Source of the DNA: a virus
DNA: 39,496 nucleotides
Direction: 5' to 3' (one strand)
Virus record (IMG/VR): IMGVR_UViG_3300045125_000051
Location: 1 to 39,496 of that record
Shown here piece after piece: positions 26,851-34,441 of the stretch. Positions within the stretch are counted from its first letter, which is position 1, and each line of letters begins with the position of its first letter. The position numbers were made by a program, and so were the translations under genes. The notes beneath the pieces are model-generated. The model searched no databases and was not told where the DNA came from. It saw only the letters and a list, made by a program, of their open reading frames with translations.

Positions 26851-27315
26851 GTTCGTCGTACCGGGCGCAGCGGCGCCCCAGGGCAGCAAGCGACCGATGC
26901 GGTTGCGGAACGGTCGCACCGTGCTGATCGAAGTCGAGCAAGCGCCTCGAAGCCGTGGCGCGCGGTGTTCGCGCTGGCGGCGAGCGAAGCGTGGACGAAG
27001 CCGCCGCACGGCGGCGTGGTCGCCCTCGAGCTGACGTTCCGGTTCGTGAGGCCGCGGAGCCACTACACCGCGAAGGGGCTGCTCCGCGCCGGCGTCCCGC
27101 TCGCACCACCGAGGCCCGACCTCGACAAGCTCGTCCGCGGCGCCTGCGATGCCATGACCGGGGTCGTGTACGTGGACGATTCCCTCGTCGGCTGCATCTG
27201 GGCGGCGAAGGAATACGGCGACCGGGACGAAACGCTCCGTTTCCGTGGTGACCTGATTGTGAAGCGATCCTTGCGTATGGGGGAGTTGACACCGCCATAC
27301 CGGGGCGTATACTGA
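26843..27315 (+). CDS. rusA: RusA-like Holliday-junction resolvase
   Basis: About 156 residues. The N-terminus MTEFVVPGAAAPQGSKRPMR, then, after an indel near 26945, VFALAASEAWTKPPHGGVVA, LELTFRFVRPRSHYT, APPRPDLDKLVRGACDAMTG and VVYVDDSLVGCIWAAKEYGD. The (R/K)PDLDKL...DAMTGVVYVDDS block is the RusA active site, with conserved aspartates that bind magnesium. RusA dimers cut four-way junctions made during phage recombination and replication. The gene lies immediately upstream of the annealing protein, and the promoter for that gene is inside its last 30 bases. Confidence 0.88.
27286..27313 (+). promoter_or_regulatory. Strong sigma70 promoter for bet-gp157
   Basis: TTGACA (27286-27291), 16 nt, TATACT (27308-27313), placed inside the 3' end of the RusA-like gene. 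The implied leader of about 59 nt before bet holds two hairpins. Confidence 0.75.
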
Positions 27316-27322
27316 TGTCGTT

Positions 27323-27361
27323 GGCAGCGCGTTGCTGCCGACCGGGCGCGGCGTTCCGCGC
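27323..27361 (+). other. Two leader hairpins before bet
   Basis: GGCAGC-GCGTT-GCTGCC (27323-27339) and GCGCGG-CGTT-CCGCGC (27346-27361) are perfect 6-bp stems. The second ends exactly at the first base of the CAACGAGAGGAGA leader, so folding could present or hide the ribosome site. Confidence 0.45.
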
Positions 27362-27373
27362 AACGAGAGGAGA
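27361..27373 (+). promoter_or_regulatory. Shared 13-nt leader, bet
   Basis: CAACGAGAGGAGA, six bases from its first A-G-G-A run end to ATG at 27379 after CTGAC. Identical to the 24902 and 28382 copies. Confidence 0.6.
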
Positions 27374-27378
27374 CTGAC

Positions 27379-28337
27379 ATGACGAGCCTCGCACGGCTGG
27401 ACGATGAGAAGCGCGACCTGCTTTCCCGCACCCTCTGCACGGGCGCGACGCGCGACGAGATGGAGCTGTTCTTCAACATCTGCGAGCGCACGGGCCTCGA
27501 CCCGTTCGCGCGCCAGATCTACGCGGTGAAGCGGTGGGACAAGCGCGCAGGGCGCGAGGTCATGCAGACGCAGGTCAGCATCGACGGTTTCCGCCTGGTC
27601 GCCCAGCGCAGCGGCGAGTACGCCGGACAGACCGCCGTGGCCTACTGCGGCACGGACGGACGCTGGGTTGACGTCTGGCTGCACGACGAGCCGCCGGCTG
27701 CGGCGCGTCGGCGTGTACCGCAAGGGGTTCGTGGAGGCGGTCGGCGCCATCGCCCTGTTCCGCGAGTACGCGCAGCGGTCGAAGGACGGCTACCTCACCG
27801 GGATGTGGGGGAAGATGCCGACCGTGATGATCGCCAAGTGCGCCGAGGCGCTCGCCCTCCGCCAGGCGTTCCCGCCGAGCTGTCGGGCCTGTACACCGCC
27901 GAGGAGATGGGGCAGCAGGACAACCCAGCCGGCGGCACCCGCCGTGCAGGCCGTTGCCGCGCTCCCCGCTCCGAGGTCGTGGAGGCGGCGCAGATGCCCC
28001 AGGACGCGCCCGAGGCGACCGAGGCACCCAAGACGCCCCGCAAGCGCACGAAGCGCGCAGACATCGCTCCTGCCGCCGAGGAGGCTACCGCCGCCCCGAA
28101 GGCGGTCGATGCATACCCCGATGAATACGAGGGGAAGTTCATGGTGCAGCGCGTGGTGCGCCGACCCGGCAAGCCGGTCGCGATTCAGGTTGCCGGCGAA
28201 CACGGCAGCGCGTGGATCGCGACGAGCGTCGAGGAGTACGCGCAGCTCGCCGAGGCGAACGTCAACTCCGAGGTCACCCTCGAGATCGCGCGCATCGGCA
28301 CCGCGCTCCAGGTCATGCGCGTCATCGGCCCCGGTGA
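27379..28337 (+). CDS. bet: Bet/RecT-family single-strand annealing protein with C-terminal extension
   Basis: About 320 residues. Residues 1-190 are the phage Bet domain: MTSLARLDDEKRDLLSRTLC, GATRDEMELFFNICERTGLD, PFARQIYAVKRWDKRAGREV, MQTQVSIDGFRLVAQRSGEY, GYLTGMWGKMPTVMIAKCAE and ALALRQAFP. It promotes annealing of single strands during recombination. A proline/alanine/lysine-rich linker (about 200-250, with TPRKRTKRAD) leads to an added domain, EGKFMVQRVVRRPGKPVAIQ, GEHGSAWIATSVEEYAQLAE and VTLEIARIGTALQVMRVI, which looks like a small beta barrel. Indels lie near 27705 and 27880, and in CCCC at 28330; the stop at 28335-28337 assumes the last. No exonuclease partner is recognisable. Confidence 0.9.
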
Positions 28338-28381
28338 AGCCGCTCGACGTCGATCCCAGCAGACACGCCGTTCTGAACCAC

Positions 28382-28394
28382 CAACGAGAGGAGA
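28382..28394 (+). promoter_or_regulatory. Shared 13-nt leader, gp157
   Basis: CAACGAGAGGAGA followed by CACCC and the ATG at 28400. Third identical copy of the element. Confidence 0.6.
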
Positions 28395-28399
28395 CACCC

Positions 28400-28910
28400 A
28401 TGAGCCTGTACGCAATCACGTCCGAACTGGAATCCGTCCTCGACGCCATCCTCGAGGGAGGCGTTGACAGCCCCGAGGCGCAGGACGCGCTCAACGAACA
28501 CCTCGCCGGCCTGGACTCGGCGCTCGAGGCGAAGGCCGACGATTACGCCGGGCTGATCCGCAGCCTCGAGCTGCGGTCGGAGGCGCGGGTCGCCGAGGCT
28601 CGCCGAATCCGCGCCCTCGCCGACGCCGACGCCGCGCTCGCCGAGCAGGCTCAAGGCGCGCCTGAAGGAGGCGATGGAGCGCAGCGGCGAAGCTCAAGCT
28701 CGATACCGCCGACGGTTCAGGCTCGCGGTCGCAGGCAACGGCGGCAAGGCGCCGCTCGAGGTCACCTGCGACACCGCGTCGCTCGCCCCCGAGTACCAGA
28801 CGGTGACCGTCACGTTCAACCGTGACGCGATCCGCGCTGCGCTCGAGGGCGGCGCGACGATCCCCGGATGCACGATCCTCCCGCGAGGGACGAGCCTCCG
28901 CATCCGCTGA
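28400..28910 (+). CDS. Gp157-family protein
   Basis: About 170 residues: MSLYAITSELESVLDAILEG, ALEAKADDYAGLIRSLELRS, EARVAEARRIRALADADAAL, then after an indel near 28655 RLKEAME (implied), TASLAPEYQTVTVTFNRDAI, RAALEGGATIPGCTILPRGT and SLRIR. The helical N-terminal half with K-A-D-x-Y-A-x-L-I-R-x-L-E and the C-terminal PxEY...R-x-A-I-x-x-A-L-x-x-G-x-x-(I/V)-P-G-x-x-(I/L) pattern match the Gp157 family of siphoviral early proteins, named from a Streptococcus phage resistance protein and often beside ssDNA-annealing or ERF genes. Last gene of the rightward unit. Confidence 0.82.
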
Positions 28911-28931
28911 TACGATTCGCCCACCTCTTCT

Positions 28932-28980
28932 CCCCGCCCCGAGGTTGCAGGAAGCGACCAGAGGGCGGGGGTTTCATTTC
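28932..28980. terminator. Intrinsic terminator between converging units
   Basis: CCCCGCCCC (28932-28940) pairs with GGGCGGGGG (28963-28971) around a 22-nt loop and is followed by TTTCATTTC. It lies 22 bases after the gp157 stop and 55 bases after the end of the last leftward gene, so it may serve both directions. Confidence 0.75.
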
Positions 28981-29034
28981 AGGGGCGCACCGACCGCAGC
29001 CGAGGCCGACGGCGGGTGCGCCCCCGAGCATGGC

Positions 29035-29148
29035 TCACTTCTTGCCGAGGAGCTTCGGCAGGGACGAGATCGGGAACACCTGCCCGAGGATGTACCCCGC
29101 GAGGAAGGTCAGTCCCGCGAACCAGATCGAACCGATGAACGCGCTCAT
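29035..29148 (-). CDS. Very small membrane protein
   Basis: Intact 37 residues: MSAFIGSIWFAGLTFLAGYI and LGQVFPISSLPKLLGKK. One hydrophobic helix (residues 4-26) followed by a short basic tail. Last gene of the leftward unit. Its ATG overlaps the preceding stop (ATGA at 29145-29148). Size and location beside a lipoprotein suggest a lysis or membrane role, but there is no motif to prove it. Confidence 0.6.
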   Translation of the reverse strand: MSAFIGSIWFAGLTFLAGYILGQVFPISSLPKLLGKK

Positions 29149-29637
29149 GTGGTGCCTTTCTTGCGCCGATTGACGGCGCGCTTGAATGCTGGCGTCGAAC
29201 TCGCGCGTCCTGCGAACGCATGAATGCGACGTACTCACGATCACCTTCCGGTGAGTTCGGGTCGAGCATATCGGCGGCGAGTTCCGCCTGGGCGACCTTC
29301 TTGCGAGGCAGCCAGCCGATGGCGATGCGGATCGCGGCACCGACGCCAGACTGCCACAGCAGGAACGCGATGCCGGCGACGGCGACCGCGATCCCCACCA
29401 TTGCAGCGTGGACAGCCACGCCGGCGTCCGATCCTCGACGCGCGCCAGGTCGCCGTGGATGTCGGCGGCATGGCCGTCGATGCGGGTCGCGCCGTCCACG
29501 ACCACCTGGTCGCCGACGTCCTGCCCGTGGTCGATCAGCGCGCGCGCCTCCGTGCGGATGGCGTTCGTGTTGTTGGCGATGCGAGCGACCGGGCTGCATG
29601 CCGACATCCGACCAGGATGATCGCGAGCAGCCTTCAT
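29145..29637 (-). CDS. Predicted lipoprotein with internal membrane helix
   Basis: About 163 residues. Restoring one base near the start gives MKLLAIILV...MSAC, a signal peptide ending in a lipobox cysteine, followed by SPVARIANNTNAIRTEARAL, a helical region, and RVEDRTPAWLSTLQWWG. A hydrophobic segment, VGIAVAVAGIAFLLWQSGVG, precedes RIAIGWLPRKKVAQAELAAD and MLDPNSPEGDREYVAFMRSQ. The layout (lipobox, coil, one transmembrane helix, basic DNA-like tail) recurs in GC-rich podoviruses near lysis genes; a spanin-like role is possible. Indels lie near 29620, 29400, 29205 and 29165. Confidence 0.6.
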
Positions 29638-29939
29638 CAGCAGAACACGCGGTACGGAATGGACGGCAGCGGCTCGAACGTCGGCAGCGCGTCCTCCTGC
29701 GGCTTCGTGAGTTCGATGGTCACCCGGAGGTTCGCGTGGAACTCCGGATGCCCCGGCTTCACGATGATGCCCTCCTCGTCCACGACCGCCGGGATCGGCC
29801 CGATGCGGTCGAGGTACACGCCGCTGATCGGCTGGAGGACGATCTCGCCCTCGCCCATGTCCTGCTCGACGAGCAGCCCAGCGGCTTCGAGCGCGGTGTC
29901 CATGTCGGACTCGGTTGCGGTGCGGAGGAGGTAGTCCAT
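29637..29939 (-). CDS. Conserved phage hypothetical after tail fibre
   Basis: Intact 100 residues: MDYLLRTATESDMDTALEAA, GLLVEQDMGEGEIVLQPISG, VYLDRIGPIPAVVDEEGIIV, KPGHPEFHANLRVTIELTKP and QEDALPTFEPLPSIPYRVFC. Proteins with this MDYLLRAT...LDRIGP...HANLRV...PYRVF pattern commonly follow tail-fibre genes in phages and prophages of GC-rich proteobacteria; the role is unknown. The start lies two bases from the fibre stop, and the stop overlaps the lipoprotein ATG, so translation is probably coupled. Confidence 0.75.
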   Translation of the reverse strand: MDYLLRTATESDMDTALEAAGLLVEQDMGEGEIVLQPISGVYLDRIGPIPAVVDEEGIIVKPGHPEFHANLRVTIELTKPQEDALPTFEPLPSIPYRVFC

Positions 29940-29940
29940 G

Positions 29941-31456
29941 TCAGGTGGTCAGGGATTGGAGGGTGGCGTTGGGGAGGCGCGTGGGCCAGTACTTGAGCGA
30001 GCCGGATGTGTCCGTACTTCATGTAGACATCGGTGGGTGATGCAGCAGCGACATCCGTTCCGATTGCAATTCTGTCAGACGATCGTCGAGAGCGTCCCGG
30101 TCGTATCGGTCAACCGAAAGCGTTCGCGTTGACGCTACACGTTGCAAGTAATTCGTGTGTCCCACACATACGCTGACTTGTAGACCGTATTCAGCGCAGG
30201 AGAAGTCCCGCTGTCCGAATATCCCTGCAATGTTCGCCGACAAGCGTCCGCGATTGCCTTCGCCGCTGACCAGCGACAGCAGCCCGACCGACTGCGGACG
30301 TAGTTGTTCGATGTTCCGTCAGATATCTGTCGCGATCGACGATTTCGCGTGTTCGTCCTGATCGTGTTTGAGTGCGGCGACAATCAGTTCCGCACCCAGT
30401 GACTGAACCACGACGAGATCGGCATGTCGCTGTAGCAATGCATCAACCAACCGCTGCGCCGTGCTTGCCCCGGTCGGGATGTACGAGGTACTGCGCCGGA
30501 GCCTGCCTCCAGTTGTGCGCCGTAGATGTAGATGACATCGGAGCCGTCCCAGTTCGATCTGCTACGACATAGATGTAGACGTTGCTCACGGCAGCGGTGT
30601 GTCGTGAACTGTTGATCTGTATGCCGCGTGCCATCCGCTCGTTGAGTATGTGAGCGTTGACTGCGTGACGAGATCCGCGCCAGCAGTCACCGAGTACACG
30701 CGCTGCTGGTTCCACTGCGGTTCCGCGAATGTAGTAGGAGAACGGTGTAGGTGGTGCTTGCACGCAAGCCCGGTGATGTGACTCAAGCCTAGAGCGAGTA
30801 TCCGGAGTTGGTGAGCGCGACCTTTGCCGCGTTGTTGGTGTCCGTCCGGCGACAAGCACCTCGGTAGTATTCGGCCGTTACCGTGGTGTTCGCTCCGCCA
30901 GCTCATCCGCCGCCTTGAAGGTTCGAGTTTGCTTAGCGAGGTTCGTCGCCGTCCCCTCGATGCAGCAGCCCTCGCGGAGCCAGCGTGGTCGGGTCGTAGT
31001 CGAAGCAGGGGCGATGCGTTGCCGACAGTCCATGAGGTGAAACTGCCGCTGCCGCTGGTGGACGTAGCGTTGATCGTGAGCACCTGCGTGGACGCCGCTG
31101 TACGCCGTCACCGGGCCGCTCATGTTGTTCGCGCCGTTTGAGATGTAGACGGTCCTGCCCGATCTCCGTACCGCCATGATTCCACGCCAGCGGTCGCCGT
31201 CAGCGTGACCGACTTCGATCCCGTGCCGATGGCAAGCGACGAACTGGTGGCCGAAATCCGCGCCAGTAGATAAACCCGTCCGGGCCGACGCATGTACCGC
31301 CGCTCGCCTGCGAGAACGTCAGGCGCGGGTCGAGGATGCCCGTGGTGAAGTCAAGGGACAGCGTGGAGCCGTCGCCCAGGTTGTTTGTGAGCAGCGTGTC
31401 GTTCATCACGCCGCGAGCGAGGCGGGCGATGGAATCGGCCAAGAAGGCTTCGCATC
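29941..31456 (-). CDS. Tail fibre-like protein, complete but fragmented
   Basis: About 505 residues. The N-terminal region is ADSIARLARGVMNDTLLTNN, GDGSTLSLDFTTGILDPRLT and FSQASGGTCVGPDGFIYWR, matching the TFTRASxATYVGxDGxI signature of phage tail proteins. Then FDYDPTTLAPRGLLIEGTAT-NL corresponds to their RGLL(I/V)E-x-x-x-TNL motif. The C-terminus, GHIRLSKYWPTRLPNATLQ (in merged frames), is also characteristic. The middle is beta-rich with repeated serine/threonine, probably lectin-like. At least ten indels. The start is set at ATG 31456 (MRS-FLADSIARL), assuming one extra C. It probably binds host surface glycans alongside the tailspike. Confidence 0.65.
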
Positions 31457-31468
31457 GGCAGGCTCCGA

Positions 31469-32034
31469 TCAGAGGAATGCGTAGAAGGCGCCCATCTTCG
31501 GGCTGTTCGCGTTCGTTCCCTTGAACTGCAACGTGACGTACTGCATGCCGATTGTGTCGATCACGGCATTGGCGTTGTTGTCATTCGCGGCAGAAGCCGT
31601 GCCTGGGCTGTACACGTTGACGGTCGGGACGCCGGCGCCGGCGGCGACCGTGTTGAAGAAGTATTGCGCCACGCCGTCGATGGTCAGCGTCGGGACGGAC
31701 GATCCGAGCGTGAGCCGTCAGGTCGGCGAGGACGTTCGGGACGTAGATCGGGGTGCCGCTCGTCTGGACGTAAGTAGACCAGCCGATCACGCGAACGCCG
31801 GCTCCTGTGAAAGATGCAGAGGTCGGAGCAACCGAAGACCCGCAGAACGGAACAATGCGGAGAAGGCTCGGCTTGTCGCCGAGGTTCGTCGGGATCGAGG
31901 AACGTCTGCCCGGTCGTTGACGGGATGGTCGCGGTCGGCTTGGCGGCATCGTAAGCAGCTCCGGTAGAGATATCGCGAAGCCCGGTCGTGAGGAAGTTCG
32001 GCTTGTCGGTGGAGATCGTGATGTCGGTCGGCAT
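31469..32034 (-). CDS. Structural or tail-associated hypothetical protein
   Basis: About 189 residues: MPTDITISTDKPNFLTTGLR, AAKPTATIPSTTGQTFL, IPTNLGDKPSLLRIVPFCGS, ASFTGAGVRVIGWSTYVQTS, GTPIYVPNVLADLT, then GVAQYFFNTVAAGAGVPTVN, VYSPGTASAANDNNANAVID and TIGMQYVTLQFKGTNANSPK. Beta-rich, with no cysteine cluster; likely a minor virion component. Similar proteins lie between tailspike and fibre genes in related phages. Two indels (near 31905 and 31710). AAAGGA ribosome site before the ATG. Confidence 0.6.
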
Positions 32035-32043
32035 GGCGTTTCC

Positions 32044-32267
32044 TTTGGGCGAATGCCTTGATGGCGTAGTTGGCGACGATTCCGAGGACGCCGCCGGCGG
32101 CAGCCGCGGTACCCGATGAAGTGGCTCTTCGACTGCTCGAGGCTGCGGATGCGCGAGTCGTGTTCCTTCAGCTCCTCGCCCTGGTTGCTCTGCATGGCGA
32201 TCAGGGAGTCGAGCTTGCCCTCGAGGCGCCCGATGGCGAGGAACAGTTCGTCGTGGTGCTGCGTCAT
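32044..32267 (-). CDS. Coiled-coil plus membrane-helix protein (holin-like candidate)
   Basis: About 75 residues: MTQHHDELFLAIGRLEGKLD, SLIAMQSNQGEELKEHDSRI, RSLEQSKSHFIGYRG, then after an indel near 32105 GIVANYAIKAFAQRK. An N-terminal coiled coil with the GRLEGKLDSL motif is followed by a glycine/alanine-rich C-terminal hydrophobic helix, the arrangement of XhlA-type holin accessory proteins and some phage holins. No stop is visible before the next ATG, so the end is approximate. The start at 32267 lies ten bases after the tailspike stop; ATG 32291 would overlap it. Confidence 0.5.
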
Positions 32268-32277
32268 CGGCGTCTCG

Positions 32278-34382
32278 TTAGTTGGCGACATCGGCAGCGC
32301 CACCGCGGCTGATCTCGATGGCGTGGGTTCCGTCGAAGTAGAACGTGTAGCTCCTGCTGAATCCGTTCGGCGGGCTGCGTGAACGCAGTCGCCGCAGTCT
32401 TGAACGACGCGGCAGCGAACGTGACCGCGCCGAGCGCGCCGCCCGTCGTGTTGCGGATCACGATGGTGAACACCTGGCCGGGAACCATGCTGGCATCGGG
32501 TATGCCGTTCGCGGGGCAGGTGATAGTGAATGCCGTGCTGTTGTTCGGCGTGATGCGGTACACGCCGACGCGGTTGCCGCCGAACACCTGACCAGGAATA
32601 GGCATCGACGTCGTATAGGTGACGTCGTAGTGCCAGATTCCGGACGAGTGAACTCCGGGGCTGGTGTTCGACTCGTTCTTGTTGTTGTATCCGACGTTCG
32701 CCCTGCTGGTGACGTCGAAGTCAAACAACGGGCCTGCAAGCGACTGCATCCAGTTGCCGGAGCAGCTCGATACGTTGCACCCGGTGACGGACGCGAGCGC
32801 GGTGATCGATCCGCCGCCCTGGATGACGTTGTTGTTGAAGGCGATGTTGTTGATGTTCTGGCTTGAACATCCGCCACGTCGAAGCACCTGCCGGTATCGA
32901 CGTCGATCTCGTTGTTCTCGAACGTGAACGAGTTCACCGTACTGGATGCCGGCGACGGTCGTGGTATCGAGGATTGTCATCTCCGCGGAGACGTCAGTGA
33001 TGAACGTCGAGTTGCGGATCTCGATGTTCCTCGATTGTCTCGCCGTCCGTCTTGATGAGCGTGAACGCATTCGTCGCCGAGCGGATGATGCATCGATCCG
33101 TGAACGAGATCGGGGTCACGGAATTCGCCGTTCCGTTGTTCAGGACGTACAGGAACACCGGGGCTGGCGAGCTGCGAGGATTCCACGGAACTGGCTGTAG
33201 CCGACGAAGTTGCCGTTCGAGTAGATCACGGGCGCGTGAACGGCTGCGCGTTGTCGTGGAAGAACAGGTCTTCGTAGATGTTGTTCTGCGAGCCGGACAG
33301 CAGCTCGAGCCAGTCGGTTCCGGAGCCGTTGTTCGTGACGCCGAATCCGCGGAACACGTGTCCGGGGATCGCCGTTGAGATCATCGGATACGCCGCCGCC
33401 GTCCCACTCGAGCGAGCAGCTCGCGGGCGTGGAGCCGAACGTGCGCCGACCGCTCTCGACGCCGACGAGCGCGATGGCTCGCGTGGCAATGGTCAGGGTC
33501 GCGGTGATTCGGAACCGACCCTCCCCGAGGATCACCGTACCGCGCCCGGTCGTGCTGCCGACCGCGTAGTCGATGGCGGCCTGGATCGCGACCGTGTCAT
33601 CCGCGACGCCGTCGCCGACAGCGCCGAAGTCGCGGACATCGGCGTAGTCACGGAGCTTCGCCTGCACCGTGCGCGCCACGGAGTCGGTTCCGCCCTGCGT
33701 GTACCCGATTGCCGAAGCGCCAGCGGTGGTCGCGAGATCCGTGCCGATCTCCGCGATGGCGGCCTGAACGGTGACGGCAGACAGGCTTCCCGGTCGGGCT
33801 GAACCCGACAGAGCGCAGCGCCGCCGCGCGCGGCGAGGTCGGCGCGCAAGGCTGACGTCCGCGCCAGTCCCGGTAGCCACGGACGGCTGCGCCGGAGGCG
33901 TCGAACGCGAGGTACTTGCCGATGCGCTGCGCCGCCGGCGGAAGCACCATCGCGCGACCGTTCCGTCCGAGGTCGGCGCCCTGAATCGACCGCGTGACAT
34001 CGTCGGCGATCTGCTGGATCTGGATCGTCGAGCGGTCGAGCGAGTCGTTGATGACCTCGGGGTAGAACCCGCCCTGGTTCGTCAGGTCGGTCGGCTGGAG
34101 AGTTCGCGATGTCCGAGGTGATCGTGGAGGTTGAACCCGGACGCGAGGTTCCCCGCGACCAGCGTGATGCTGCCGCCTGGGATTCGAGTTCTGGTCGGAG
34201 TTCAGGCTGACCGTGTAGTCGGTCGTGAGCGCGAGCGTCGCCTCGACGCCCGTGCTGACGGTCGACTTGATGACATCGAGGTCTGCCGCCGCGAATACCT
34301 TGAACGCGAACGGGAACGTCGCCAATGTTCCGGTAGCGCCGATGTACGGGCCTGCGATTCGCGTTGGGTTGCTGATCGTCAT
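32278..34382 (-). CDS. Tailspike with pectate-lyase-type beta helix
   Basis: About 700 residues. The N-terminal particle-binding part reads MTISNPTRIAGPYIGATGTL, ATFPFAFKVFAAADLDVIKS and TTDYTVSLNSDQNSNP, then LQPTDLTNQGGFYPEVINDS and LDRSTIQIQQIADDVTRSIQ, the usual podovirus tail-fibre head domain. The central KLRDYADVRDFGAVGDGVAD followed by DTVAIQAAIDYA is the opening of the pectate-lyase superfamily right-handed beta helix used by polysaccharide-degrading tailspikes. Helix coils follow (RNIEIRNSTFITDV, INNIAFNNNVIQGGGSITAL). The end, SYTFYFDGTHAIEISRGGA in merged frames, is a small C-terminal domain. About ten indels. Probably recognises and depolymerises capsule or O-antigen. Confidence 0.85.
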
Positions 34383-34405
34383 GCTCGTATTCCTCTGTGA
34401 TCCTG

Positions 34406-34440
34406 AAGGTATGGAATTGCCGTGCGATTACGGGTACGGT
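34406..34440 (-). promoter_or_regulatory. Late-promoter-like motif, copy 3
   Basis: Read leftward: ACCGTACCCGTAATC, with TACCTT exactly 16 nt after ACCCGTAA. It starts one base after the stop of the polyvalent protein gene. The tailspike ATG follows 23 bases beyond the hexamer and here has an AGAGGAA ribosome site. Confidence 0.45.
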
Positions 34441-34441
34441 G

